From contig OY294048.1 in NCBI GenBank assembly GCA_958510825.1, positions 16,633,589-16,697,588 on the forward strand: a stretch of 64,000 bases of DNA. Direction: 5' to 3'. Positions within the stretch are counted from its first letter, which is position 1; each line of letters begins with the position of its first letter. Below, in pieces: positions 31,737 through 42,784 of the stretch. The notes below the pieces were generated by a model. That model had not been told where the DNA came from and made no database searches. It was given only the letters and a program-made list of their open reading frames with translations. A program made the translations under genes and the position numbers. The stretch is from Brachypterus glaber (taxonomy: Eukaryota > Arthropoda > Insecta > Coleoptera > Kateretidae).

Positions 31737-33824
31737 TGTACCGTAATTAATACGTTCACTGCCAACGGCTAGTTTTGACAGCGGAGCAATGGGTATGGGC
31801 AAGGGAAAAATAGAAAGAATTGATTAATGTTGTTAGGGGCGCCAGTTACTTTAGCTTTTACTCCTTTAGGTAAGTAACAACCTAGTGTAAATACTTAAGC
31901 TTTTCAGTTTGAGAAAATATAAACCCTAAATAAAATAAGATAATTCATTTGAGAAATTTATTATAAATAAACTTAATGAAAGCACATCAAGTAATGTATT
32001 AATATATCTAAAAAATATGTGTAATTATATTAAGATATAATTAAAGAAATCTTAATAAAAATTACTAAATTCAGAAATCATTCGACTTAAATGTATAAAG
32101 AAAACATGAAGTTCAGCAAGCACCAAGAAATGTATGTAAACAACAATCATTTCTTGCAGTGTATAAAAGTCATGCTTAAATTAGAAATCATTTAATCAAA
32201 AGTATGATATTTAATAATTAATAAATGAGATTAAATGTTTTAAAAAAAATAAGTACCTAAAAATGAACAAAAGCCAGAAGGGCATATAGTATTAATCAAT
32301 ACTATATCAGATCTGATAAAGTTTACAGTTATAAAAATATTGAAATAAAAGAATTTAAAAATATGAAATATTGCTTTCAAAAGTTTTCAGAATGAGTACT
32401 TAGCTGGTTTCTGCAAAATCCATGAGGTATGAATTCCATCGTCTCCATCTGTGCAAGTCTCCCCTATGCTGATGAATTCATTTCTCAAATGAAAGAAAAA
32501 AAAATATAGGCTGTCCCATCTACTTTGGAAAAAATTATCTTCCAGGATAAAATGTACGATTGAAAATGTTGTCCGGGATTAAATATGCTTTTGAAAATTA
32601 TGTCCAATGTAAAATTGTCTGCTAGACGGTTACATAGAATTTATCTATGCCAAAAATTACAGAACCATGTTCCAACAGAACATCACTCCATGCGGAGAAC
32701 TTGTATATCAAATACACCAAAATAAACTTCAACTTAAATTAATATAATTCCATATTAATGGTATAGAAATGGTGAGTAATTAATGGTCTAGTGATTGTGC
32801 TTAATTAATGGTACTAAAACAATAATTATATCTCAGAAATATTCTAAGAAACAGAAAAACTTAACTTACATGTCATTATAAGTCTTCGATGTCCATCGAA
32901 ACGTTATAAATGCATAATTGTAGAAAATATCAGTTATAATATCTTCCGCATTGTTTAAATATTCATTTTCACTAACTTTAAATAAAAATACATGAAGGAT
33001 TACTTCGATGATTACAGAAAATAAACACTCGTCAAAATGACACCACCATTGTACAGAGTTCATCAAGAAAGAGCGAAAATCGACCTTATCAACCGGTATT
33101 AACCCTTCAGGTAAATAAAATCCTATTTCTGAACTATTAGCGACATCTATGCAAGTCATTATCAACTACAGTTTTACCGTATAGGATTCCTAATAAAGGT
33201 AACTGAAACTACATCAAAGATAATAACCAAAAAGACTATTTCCTAATAAATCCGTATTAGTGATATCTAACCTCAAAATATTACTCTAAGAAACAAATAT
33301 AAACAATACTTATTGTTTATCAGCAAAACTAATAAAAATACGAACAGAATACTAAGTGTCCTGTGAACTAAGTATAAACAAAATACTGAATCTAAGTGAG
33401 CAGTTCCAGCAAACTATTTTCAACAAATTCTGGATTATCCCGAAGCAATAATCATACGAAACTTTCCAGGAGAAACAAGCTACAGATGAAAGCCAGTGAA
33501 ATCCAACCCTCAATAGACTCTGAAACATATAAAAACCAGGTAAGTCCATAGACAAATGCACTATAGAGAAATAAGTCATATGATTCTTTATTATTAAAAA
33601 TCCTATTCTAATTATGTTTTCTTTATGTTATTTTCAGGTAGAACTATGGAATAGAGACTCATATGGTTAGAATTCAGTTCCTGCTACAAAATAGTCCCAG
33701 ATACAAAATAGTTCTGTACGTACGTAACTATTTATATACAAAATAAACATAAATTATAACGTAAGTAAACGAATAGTTTAATTAACCCTTGCTATATTAC
33801 AAAGTGACGATTTATGTCGTTACA
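31737..33824 (-). repeat. 3' LTR of the gypsy element
   Basis: The 2088-bp direct repeat runs TGTAACGACATAAATCG to ATTAATTACGGTACA on the element strand, with TG..CA-type ends. It contains a 97-codon open frame that stays open where the other LTR has TAG. Differences from 39669-41755 include A/G at about 32814, A/C at about 32880, T/G at about 33099, a one-base indel plus changes near 33539, and C/A near 33602. Confidence 0.97.
32866..33159 (-). CDS. LTR-borne ORF of unknown function (97 aa), copy in 3' LTR
   Basis: From the ATG at 33159 this encodes a 97-residue protein beginning MTCIDVANSSEIG. It has a tryptophan pair (QWWCHF), a hydrophobic stretch suitable for one membrane segment (SVIIEVILHVFLF) and a more polar aromatic-rich C-terminus. 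It lies inside the LTR, antisense to plus-strand coordinates and in the sense direction of the element, so it would be in the leader of the genomic RNA. The end overlaps ATGTAAGT, a fair splice donor, and TTTCAG occurs upstream (about 33200), so it could be an exon captured from the host. I recognise no domain with confidence. A distant look of an insect chemoreceptor N-terminal exon is only an impression. Confidence 0.35.
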   Translation of the reverse strand: MTCIDVANSSEIGFYLPEGLIPVDKVDFRSFLMNSVQWWCHFDECLFSVIIEVILHVFLFKVSENEYLNNAEDIITDIFYNYAFITFRWTSKTYNDM

Positions 33825-33841
33825 CATGCCCCCTCCAAAAA
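33825..33841 (-). promoter_or_regulatory. Polypurine tract (plus-strand primer)
   Basis: On the element strand TTTTTGGAGGGGGCATG abuts the 3' LTR. The purine run GGAGGGGG is the expected primer for second-strand DNA synthesis. Confidence 0.75.
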
Positions 33842-34074
33842 TAATAAAAATATTTAATATACAAAAAATATTTTTATACCAAACTCTAAAACTATTTAAC
33901 TTAAATAGCTAAAATATATACTATATTTTATTTAATAAATCAACAAAAAATACAATACTTTATGTAAATCATTTGAAATACTACTTGATAATTAACAATA
34001 GCTAAGCTTGATAACTACGTGTATCATCCGCCTACTCTTATGTAGAACATAATTTTGGAACTTTATCGGTGTGT

Positions 34075-34133
34075 GTCATAAACAGGTAATTGTCATAATC
34101 AGGTAATTGTCATAATCAGGTAATTGTCATAAT
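34075..34133. repeat. 17-bp tandem repeat in element 3' region
   Basis: Three and a half copies of GTCATAATCAGGTAATT lie between the pol stop and the polypurine tract. The rest of 33842-34355 is AT-rich and non-coding, with no envelope-like frame. Confidence 0.85.
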
Positions 34134-34355
34134 TAATTTTGTTTTTCTTTTTAGCTAAGTTTTATCAAGATAAAAAAAATAGAAATAAGACTTGACTGTG
34201 TGCACCAGAATTCTCTTCTACAAAAAATATATTTATATATTTTTTTTACTACTATATACAAAAGTTTTGGGTACCCTTTAAATATTTTCAATACATTGAT
34301 ATTTTTTAAATATCATTCTGAATGATACTAAGAATATATTCTTATTTAATCAAAT

Positions 34356-36563
34356 CTAGCCAACTGAAATGTCACTATTCGATCCAAAATATTTCTTTAG
34401 ATCTTTAACATGCCAGTCGCCTCTATGACCATCTGCATTTTCCAAAATATACACTAACTTTGACTTTTTCGCAACAACTTTGCAAAGTATGTACTTTGGA
34501 GCAAGTTTTGCAGCAAAACTTTTACTAGCATCTGAGAGTACTTTGTTTCGTCTCCAAACTTTTTCACCTATATCAAAATTTACTTCACGCTTGCGCAAAT
34601 TATAAGTACGCTTATTACGTTCATAAGCTTCATGTAAATATTTCTTTACATCAACAAAAATCTCTTTAAGATTTCCCAAGTCTTGACTATACGAGTCTCT
34701 GTCACAAGGTTCTAATTTAACACCATCAGTTGATGTCATTTTGCCATAATAAGTTCCTGTGATAGGTACATTCCTCCCAAAATTAAGAAATGCCGGCGTA
34801 TACCCCGTAACTTCATTTACAGACGTTCGTAAAGCTAGACCTATTTTTGCTAAATTTTTACACCATTCTTTTTGATTATCTTTTATATATGATCTTATAG
34901 CAGTAGAAATTGTGCGATGTTGCCTTTCCGTCGGATTATTTTGACTATGGTAAAGTGCATTAAACCAAATTTTCTGTACATTATATTCATCTGCTAATTT
35001 TTTAAAAACTTTACCAGCAAATTGTTTTCCATTATCGACAATTAAAAATTGACAGACTCCGTAAACTAAAAAAACTTCATTCTCAATGAATTTACATATT
35101 GCATTTGCAGTAGCTTCCCTTAAAGGATGTAATAATGTATACTTTGTAAACCAGTCTGACACAACTAAAAGATAACAAAAACCTTTAGAACTTCTGGGAA
35201 ATGGTCCCTGCAAATCGCATGAAATAACTTGCCACGGATAATTTACTTCTTTTTCACGACCCATCAATCCAAAACGTGCAGAATTACTAACTTTTTGTGA
35301 TTGACAAATATTACAACATCTTACATACTTTAAAATATCTTTACGCATTTTTGGCCAAAAATATGTTTCTGAAATTCTATGAAAAGTTTTAAAAAATCCC
35401 ATATGAGAAGCTAATACATCGTCATGACATTCTTTTAGTACTTGTTTACGACATTTTTGAGGCACTAACAATTTCCACTCTATAATATTACTTTTTACTT
35501 TTGTCTTGGTCGGTATGAACTTATAAATATTATCATCAATAACTTTAAATTGCGGATATGAATCTGGACTCTTAACAATTTTTTCCCTCAACTGAATATA
35601 ATATTTATCACTATTATAATCATTTACATTAAAATTAATTAAATTTACATCTGGAAAAATTGATTTTTCTGGTTCTATTCTATCAAAAGCTCTGGATAAC
35701 CCATCAGCTACTACATTTAATTTACCTCTACGATATACAATATCCATATCATATTGCTGTAATTTTAATGACCATCTAGCCAAGCGACCAGAGGGATCTT
35801 TCATATTACTCAAATATTTTAATGAAGAATGATCTGTAATTACTGTGAATTTAACACCTTCAATATATGGTCTAAACCTATCTATAGCAAACAAAACAGC
35901 TAAACATTCCTTTTCACCTACAGAATATTTTATTTCACTACGTGTTAAAGCTCTACTAGCATAAGCTATTACTTTTTCTTGACCATCTTGCGTTTGTGTT
36001 AATATGGAACCGAGGCCAACTAAAGAAGCATCACATTGTATAACAAATGGTAAAGAAAAATTGGGACTTGCTAAAGCTGGAGCATTTATTAAAGATTCCT
36101 TCAACAATAAAAAAGCTTTTTCTGCATCAGTATTCCAACTAATGGCTTGTTTTTTACCTTTGCCCTTTAAAAGTGAATTTAATGGACTAACAATTGTTGA
36201 AAAATTCCTAACAAATCTACGATACCACGAAGCTACACCTAAAAATCGTTTTATCTCTGTACTATTTGTTGGTCTAGGATAGTTTATTATTGCTTCTACT
36301 TTTTGCGGATCGGTTCTTAAACCAAAATTATCAATTACAAAACCTAAATACTTAAGTGATTTTCTAAAAAAATTACTTTTTTCAAAATTTATTGTAAGAT
36401 TAGCAGATTTTAATTTTTCATGTACTATTTGAAGTAATTTAATATGTTCCTCAAATGTTTTTGATACTATTATAATGTCGTCAATATAAACAAATATATT
36501 TGGATAAAAGGAGAAAGGAAAAAGTTTGGACCTGGACTGGAAGTGGAATCTGCCAAAAAGCAT
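34356..36563 (-). pseudogene. pol: Gypsy pol, C-terminal part: RT palm/thumb, RNase H, integrase
   Basis: A 735-codon frame that begins abruptly inside the reverse transcriptase, at the damaged junction. It keeps the catalytic YIDD (residues about 26-29) and the connection ending in the WYRRF region. The RNase H domain has D (FVIQCDAS), E (GEKECLAV), D (VITDHSSL) and D (VVADGLSR). The integrase has a zinc-binding H..H..C..C segment (ECHDDVLASH to CCNICQSQK) and a core with D (ISCDLQGPF), D (IVDNGKQF) and E (NPTERQHR). A conserved WHVKDLKKYF motif stands near the end, with no chromodomain. Integrase and RNase H look intact. The missing RT fingers/palm segment before YIDD and the shifted frame make the polyprotein defective. 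There is no ATG start. Confidence 0.93.
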
Positions 36564-37683
36564 TTTTTAAATCTATACTTGATATATATTTTGCATCGCC
36601 TAATAAACTTAAAATGGAGTCTATCCTTGGTAAAGGATGTGAATCACCTTTTGTAATAGAATTTAATTTACGTCCATCAAAACAAAAACGGTATGTACCA
36701 TTAGCTTTTTTTACTAATAAAACTGGTGAATTAAAATCAGAATAAGATGGTGAAACTATATCATCTTTTAACATTTTATCTAACTCTTTATGTAAAATTT
36801 CTATTAAATAAGGTGACAAAGGATATTGACGCATTTTAAAAGGTTTATTATTTCCTGTATCTATATCATGTTCTATTAAATTTGTTCTACCTATTTTTTC
36901 GCTATATAATTCTTTAAATAAACTAACAAATTTATCTGCTATCTTTTTTTGTTCGTCTGTCAAGTCACATAAGCCTACTGAATTATCTTTATTTATATCC
37001 TGACTATCACTGTTATTACTGATCACATTCAATTTATTAATTTTATTATTCCAAGATTCATCAGAAAAATCCAGAGTCATAGAAAACAATTGTAAAAAAT
37101 TCACACCAAAAATAAAATTTGTTTCCAAAGAAGGAACAACCAAGACTTGTAAAATCTTAACTTCATTATCTACTTTAATAGGTAAATAAACAACACCAGT
37201 TACTAACTGTTTAGATTTATCAGCTGTAGTAACATGCGGTATAAGACATTTATCAATTTTTAAATTAAATTTTTCTAAAATTTTAATCGCGTGACCACCA
37301 GCCACTGAACAATTTGCACCTGTATCAATCAAAGCTGTTATATTTTTATCAAAAATATTTACTTTAATATATGGACGGTTATCTCTAGGTAATTTAATAA
37401 AAGAATTTTTATTAATTACAGACAAACTATACGGTTTATAAAAATTTTTAACTTTATCCAACCAATCTTTTCATTCATTCAAATAAAAGCGTTTATTTGT
37501 TTCTGTTACACTTGATTTTTGTAAAGAATTGATATTATTTTTATTATAATAAATGTTTTTACAAAAAGTAGTTTTGTTATCCTTTTTTACCTGACTGTCA
37601 TTATTATTTTTAGCCTTTTTATTAAGTGAATGCCGACTAAAATCATCCACTTTCCTATTTAGTTTTTTGTACAGGAAGGGCAA
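36481..37683 (-). pseudogene. pol: Gypsy pol, N-terminal part: spacer, protease, RT start
   Basis: This frame is -1 relative to gag and follows the slippery site. A lysine/asparagine-rich linker of about 65 codons is ended by an in-frame TGA at 37471-37473. The frame then continues into the protease, with the aspartic catalytic triplet in ALIDTGANCSV (about 135 nt further on), and the first half of the reverse transcriptase (LDKMLKDDIV, SPVLLVKKANGTYRFC, HPLPRID, motif A DLKNAFWQIPL). It breaks off just after motif A, where a segment carrying the usual MPFGL-type motif is lost and the frame changes. By comparison with the family, about 35-45 residues are missing. There is no initiator codon after the TGA, so expression would need readthrough. 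Confidence 0.92.
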
Positions 37684-39062
37684 TTTTTAAAAACTACATC
37701 TTTATATCCACATTTATAACAAAACTTTGTTCTTTTAGCTAAACATTTGCTAAAAATATGATTTGGTTGGTTACAGTTATAACAAATTACTTGTCTAATT
37801 TTATTATTACTACTATTCTGTGTATTATTAAAGCTTTGATTGGTACTTTGACTAATTTGAGAAACTTGACTACTATTACATACTGAACTTTGACGAGTAG
37901 AGGAAGATGGGGTAAGTTTGGACACTGTGGTATTATGACTACAATTACATTTACTTCTAAAATTTTGACTTATATCCGAACTTAGGACATTTACTTTATT
38001 AACTGCTTTATTTTTTGCCACACTTTTACCTGCTATGCTCTTTTGTTTTAATTGATAAGCTTCATCTATTCTTTTACAACTGTCTTTTAAATCTTCTAAA
38101 TCATTTATTTCTATAAGTGATAATGGTGTAAAATAATGTGGTAATATTCTTTCTCTAATCGTCTTAAGTCTAGTATATAAACTTGCAGCATGAATTAAAC
38201 GTTTAAACAAGGTTTCCATAGCACCTATAAAAATTGCGATAGATTCATCGGGATTTTGATATCTAGAACGGATATCATCCCATGTTCTATCATCTATGTT
38301 AGCTGGAAGAAAATCTTTTTTTAATGCTTGAATTATTTGAGACCACGAATTTAAATTATCTTTAATTGAGAGAAACCATGACAATGCTGGTTCTTTGAAT
38401 AAGTCATATGCGGATTTAAATAACATTTCGTCTGTAACATTTCTACTTATTTTCATATATTCAACTTGCTCAATAAAATTTAAAACATTAGACTTTCCAT
38501 CAAAATTAATATTCCATTTATAAACTGGTACTGATTTTAAATAATCATTATCTTTTTTACTAGAAACATTAGGACTAAACTGTGTACTATTATGTAATGA
38601 AATATTATTATTTACTTGAGTAAGATCTGAATTTTTACCAGATTTTTCATAAAGATCTAAAATATCTGCTTCTATTTCTAAACAAGTTGCTTTTGTTATT
38701 TCTAAAAATTGAATACGTCTAACTTTATTTTCTTCTACTTCAGGAAAACGTTGCAGACGATTTGTTACATGTACTAAATAAGTTTTTAATTTTCTTAAAT
38801 CAGCTAAACTATAATCACCATGATATTCTACAATTTCTGAAGATATACCATCTAAAATTCTATTAATATTTTCCACTTCACTGTTAAAATTAAAAGTCGG
38901 ATCTACATATTTTACTTTAGGATCTTCCCTAGCTATGGCTCTACCTAAAACTTTAATTCTAGATGCTCTATTATTTTTTGCTGTTAAATGTCTTATACGA
39001 AGTTCATAATTTACCATTTCTGCAGTCAAAAATCTAATTTCCATTTTATCTAAATCGTCCAT
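37659..39062 (-). CDS. gag: Gypsy Gag polyprotein, intact (467 aa)
   Basis: Starts at ATG in a good context (AAAATGG), 607 bases after the 5' LTR edge, and is uninterrupted to TAA. The N-terminal third is helical and charged. The middle (about residues 185-330) resembles the capsid domain of Ty3/gypsy Gag proteins, with the WFLSI-D and IF-GAMETLFKRL-type segments. A serine/asparagine-rich linker follows. The C-terminus has one perfect zinc knuckle, CYNCNQPNHIFSKC (about 427-440), and a second, CYKCGYKDVVFKNC (about 448-461), in which the histidine position holds valine. Gag packages the element RNA. It is the only complete element protein here, and pol would be made as a Gag-Pol fusion by -1 frameshifting. 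Confidence 0.93.
   Translation of the reverse strand: MDDLDKMEIRFLTAEMVNYELRIRHLTAKNNRASRIKVLGRAIAREDPKVKYVDPTFNFNSEVENINRILDGISSEIVEYHGDYSLADLRKLKTYLVHVTNRLQRFPEVEENKVRRIQFLEITKATCLEIEADILDLYEKSGKNSDLTQVNNNISLHNSTQFSPNVSSKKDNDYLKSVPVYKWNINFDGKSNVLNFIEQVEYMKISRNVTDEMLFKSAYDLFKEPALSWFLSIKDNLNSWSQIIQALKKDFLPANIDDRTWDDIRSRYQNPDESIAIFIGAMETLFKRLIHAASLYTRLKTIRERILPHYFTPLSLIEINDLEDLKDSCKRIDEAYQLKQKSIAGKSVAKNKAVNKVNVLSSDISQNFRSKCNCSHNTTVSKLTPSSSTRQSSVCNSSQVSQISQSTNQSFNNTQNSSNNKIRQVICYNCNQPNHIFSKCLAKRTKFCYKCGYKDVVFKNCPSCTKN
37662..37668 (-). promoter_or_regulatory. A_AAA_AAC -1 frameshift site
   Basis: The last two sense codons of gag, AAA AAC, with a preceding A form the heptamer A_AAA_AAC, followed at once by the gag TAA (37661-37659). 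Slipping back one base continues as K-K-L-N-R-K in the pol frame. This is one of the strongest eukaryotic -1 slippery sequences (X_XXY_YYZ rule). I did not identify a downstream pseudoknot by eye. Confidence 0.85.
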
Positions 39063-39643
39063 TTTGAATATTTATTTTCAAAATTTAAATTCAATTTACT
39101 CAAAATATTTATTTTATAATAAAATAGTTATACTGTACCACAAATAATTTTTTTTTTGTGTACACTGCTCAACAAAGTTTTTGCATACTTTGGAAAATTT
39201 CCCAAATATGTCAAAAAAATACTAAATTATTATTTATCTCAATTGGACAAATTAATAATTATAAATAGTCTCCAAAACTACAAAATTAGCTAATATTTAT
39301 TCATATCCTTCGCATAAATAAATACCCTATTATCCATTTATTTCTATTGAATAAAATATAATTTCTAGAAAAACTGAACCCACGCCAAAATTTCTCTATT
39401 CCATGTTATTCCATAAAATTCAGAATAAACATAAAAAACACATATCTGATATATCTTATCAGATTAACTCTAATTTGACTTAATTTTCAACAAAAAATAT
39501 TTTATTCAACAGTTATATGTAGTTTTTCTCAAAATGAACTTTAAGTTACACTGAAAAAAATAAGCTTTAGATTTTTATAAAAAATACACTGAGAAAAATG
39601 GAGTAAAATTAAAAAAAAAACAAGTGTTCTATCTATCCAAATA
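39063..39643. other. Gypsy 5' leader (untranslated)
   Basis: AT-rich region between the primer-binding site and the gag start on the minus strand. No frame of interest is seen. It would carry the packaging signal. Confidence 0.5.
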
Positions 39644-39661
39644 CCACGTTCTTGGGCGCCA
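39644..39661 (-). promoter_or_regulatory. Primer-binding site
   Basis: TGGCGCCCAAGAACGTGG on the element strand, 7 bases inside the 5' LTR edge. The TGGCGCC start is typical of sites primed by lysine-type tRNAs in insect and vertebrate retroelements. The tRNA assignment is an inference. Confidence 0.7.
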
Positions 39662-40809
39662 ATATTAGTGTACCGTAATTAATACGTTCACTGCCAACGG
39701 CTAGTTTTGACAGCGGAGCAATGGGTATGGGCAAGGGAAAAATAGAAAGAATTGATTAATGTTGTTAGGGGCGCCAGTTACTTTAGCTTTTACTCCTTTA
39801 GGTAAGTAACAACCTAGTGTAAATACTTAAGCTTTTCAGTTTGAGAAAATATAAACCCTAAATAAAATAAGATAATTCATTTGAGAAATTTATTATAAAT
39901 AAACTTAATGAAAGCACATCAAGTAATGTATTAATATATCTAAAAAATATGTGTAATTATATTAAGATATAATTAAAGAAATCTTAATAAAAATTACTAA
40001 ATTCAGAAATCATTCGACTTAAATGTATAAAGAAAACATGAAGTTCAGCAAGCACCAAGAAATGTATGTAAACAACAATCATTTCTTGCAGTGTATAAAA
40101 GTCATGCTTAAATTAGAAATCATTTAATCAAAAGTATGATATTTAATAATTAATAAATGAGATTAAATGTTTTAAAAAAAATAAGTACCTAAAAATGAAC
40201 AAAAGCCAGAAGGGCATATAGTATTAATCAATACTATATCAGATCTGATAAAGTTTACAGTTATAAAAATATTGAAATAAAAGAATTTAAAAATATGAAA
40301 TATTGCTTTCAAAAGTTTTCAGAATGAGTACTTAGCTGGTTTCTGCAAAATCCATGAGGTATGAATTCCATCGTCTCCATCTGTGCAAGTCTCCCCTATG
40401 CTGATGAATTCATTTCTCAAATGAAAGAAAAAAAAATATAGGCTGTCCCATCTACTTTGGAAAAAATTATCTTCCAGGATAAAATGTACGATTGAAAATG
40501 TTGTCCGGGATTAAATATGCTTTTGAAAATTATGTCCAATGTAAAATTGTCTGCTAGACGGTTACATAGAATTTATCTATGCCAAAAATTACAGAACCAT
40601 GTTCCAACAGAACATCACTCCATGCGGAGAACTTGTATATCAAATACACCAAAATAAACTTCAACTTAAATTAATATAATTCCATATTAATGGTATAGAA
40701 ATGGTGAGTAATTAATGGTCTAGTGATTGTGCTTAATTAATGGTGCTAAAACAATAATTATATCTCAGAAATATTCTAAGAAACAGAAAAACTTAACTTA
40801 CATGTCATT

Positions 40810-41091
40810 CTAAGTCTTCGATGTCCATCGAAACGTTATAAATGCATAATTGTAGAAAATATCAGTTATAATATCTTCCGCATTGTTTAAATATTCATTT
40901 TCACTAACTTTAAATAAAAATACATGAAGGATTACTTCGATGATTACAGAAAATAAACACTCGTCAAAATGACACCACCATTGTACAGAGTTCATCAAGA
41001 AAGAGCGAAAATCGACCTTATCAACCGGTATGAACCCTTCAGGTAAATAAAATCCTATTTCTGAACTATTAGCGACATCTATGCAAGTCAT
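40810..41091 (-). CDS. LTR-borne ORF of unknown function (93 aa), copy in 5' LTR
   Basis: Same frame as 32866-33159. It differs by F for L near PEG(L/F)IPV and by a TAG that removes the last four residues, otherwise identical. With the two LTRs so young, lack of other damage is weak evidence for selection. Function unknown. Confidence 0.33.
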   Translation of the reverse strand: MTCIDVANSSEIGFYLPEGFIPVDKVDFRSFLMNSVQWWCHFDECLFSVIIEVILHVFLFKVSENEYLNNAEDIITDIFYNYAFITFRWTSKT

Positions 41092-41658
41092 TATCAACTA
41101 CAGTTTTACCGTATAGGATTCCTAATAAAGGTAACTGAAACTACATCAAAGATAATAACCAAAAAGACTATTTCCTAATAAATCCGTATTAGTGATATCT
41201 AACCTCAAAATATTACTCTAAGAAACAAATATAAACAATACTTATTGTTTATCAGCAAAACTAATAAAAATACGAACAGAATACTAAGTGTCCTGTGAAC
41301 TAAGTATAAACAAAATACTGAATCTAAGTGAGCAGTTCCAGCAAACTATTTTCAACAAATTCTGGATTATCCCGAAGCAATAATCATACGAAACTTTCCA
41401 GGAGAAACAAGCTACAGATGAAAGCCAGTGAAATCCAACCCTCAATAGACTCTGAAACATATAAAAACCATAAAGTCCATAGACAAATGCACTATAGAGA
41501 AATAAGTCATATGATTCTTTATTATTAAAAATCATATTCTAATTATGTTTTCTTTATGTTATTTTCAGGTAGAACTATGGAATAGAGACTCATATGGTTA
41601 GAATTCAGTTCCTGCTACAAAATAGTCCCAGATACAAAATAGTTCTGTACGTACGTAA

Positions 41659-41669
41659 CTATTTATATA
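41659..41669 (-). promoter_or_regulatory. Candidate TATA box of the 5' LTR
   Basis: TATATAAATAG on the element strand, about 90 bases into the LTR. Its position is compatible with a U3 promoter, although in such an AT-rich context a chance match is likely enough to keep confidence low. Confidence 0.35.
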
Positions 41670-41755
41670 CAAAATAAACATAAATTATAACGTAAGTAAA
41701 CGAATAGTTTAATTAACCCTTGCTATATTACAAAGTGACGATTTATGTCGTTACA

Positions 41756-41759
41756 GCAC
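41756..41759. repeat. Target site duplication, right (gypsy element)
   Basis: GCAC, partner of 31733-31736. Confidence 0.8.
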
Positions 41760-42504
41760 AAAGAACTGAAACATCTAAAGAACAGAAATTAATTGTTTAT
41801 AAAATTTACTCCTACTAGGAGAGAAAAAATTATTATTGCTATAGGTGAAGAAAATTGATTTCATACAGCTAGTAGTGAAAATCCTAAATAAAAACGTATA
41901 CCACCGAACAAGGAATGAAGCAGACCCGTACTCATTATAAACAACCTATTTTATGCTGCGTGCTAGTTATACAGCAGTCACTGGCAAAAAAAAAACAAAA
42001 TGTCGTAATAAAATAATTGAAAAATTGATAAATTTTTTAAACTCGTCAAGTAAAAATGACTGTTTAAAAATAATAGTAATGGTTGTTTTATTTTTATCAT
42101 TTTTTTTACTTATTATTTATTATGTTATAAAATTTTAATGTTGAAAGCATTTGAAAAACAAAATATTGCGGGTTTGTTTTATTTATGAACTATAAATGCA
42201 CAATAAATTATAAAATAACATTTCGCTCTAAAATGTAATTACAAACTATAGAGCATAACCAGAAAATACACAATTTTGATGTAGTAGTATTTCACTAAAC
42301 ATAAAGCATTTCAGTTTTATGTAAAATAATAAACAGCGAATAATTGAAGCCAAAAAGCGGTGAAAATATCTATGCAGTACGAATTTATTCCAAAATTAGC
42401 ATTTGAAATTTCCATAAGCGCCGTGTTTTATTAGAGACGATTTGGAGATACAATTGCAAAGATATAGTCGATTATTTCTGTTAATATTTAAACTGTTATA
42501 ACAG
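41760..42504. other. AT-rich spacer
   Basis: No gene or repeat recognised. Confidence 0.4.
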
Positions 42505-42784
42505 CATATACAGGGTGTCCCATTAACTTTCCTACAGTCATTATCTTGAAAACTCTAAGAGATATCAAACATTTTAAAAGAAGGCAACTACATATTTTCA
42601 GTATGCTTTCTATTTATGTAATCGGTATGGTTCTAAAACTCAACCCCAAACCCCCAAGCAACCACAACTTTAAAATCTTAACTGGCAATATTGGTCATGT
42701 GATGCATTATTTGAAAGGCATTTTTATTTTGATTTTTATATTACATTACATTTTGTTTAACCTCGTACTATTCTATTTAATTAA

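Larger units (their letters stand above)
31737..41755 (-). mobile_element. Ty3/gypsy LTR retrotransposon, recent but defective
   Basis: The 10,019-bp element reads on the minus strand: 5' LTR (39669-41755), primer-binding site, gag, protease, reverse transcriptase, RNase H, integrase, polypurine tract and 3' LTR (31737-33824). The domain order, with integrase last, defines the Ty3/gypsy superfamily. No envelope frame is present between integrase and the 3' LTR. The LTRs are unusually long and differ at only about six sites by eye, which implies a recent insertion. An in-frame TGA before protease and a loss plus frameshift inside the reverse transcriptase make this copy non-autonomous. Confidence 0.97.
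39669..41755 (-). repeat. 5' LTR of the gypsy element
   Basis: The 2087-bp partner of 31737-33824, more than 99.5 percent identical by eye. It carries the presumed promoter and a slightly shorter version of the internal open frame, cut by TAG at the fourth codon from the end. Confidence 0.97.

Noticed and set aside
36004..36745. Plus-strand open frames opposite gypsy pol
   Set aside because: They lie entirely antisense to well identified RNase H/RT sequence.
34356..41755. Endogenous retrovirus with envelope
   Set aside because: No frame resembling an envelope protein exists between integrase and the 3' LTR. It is an LTR retrotransposon.
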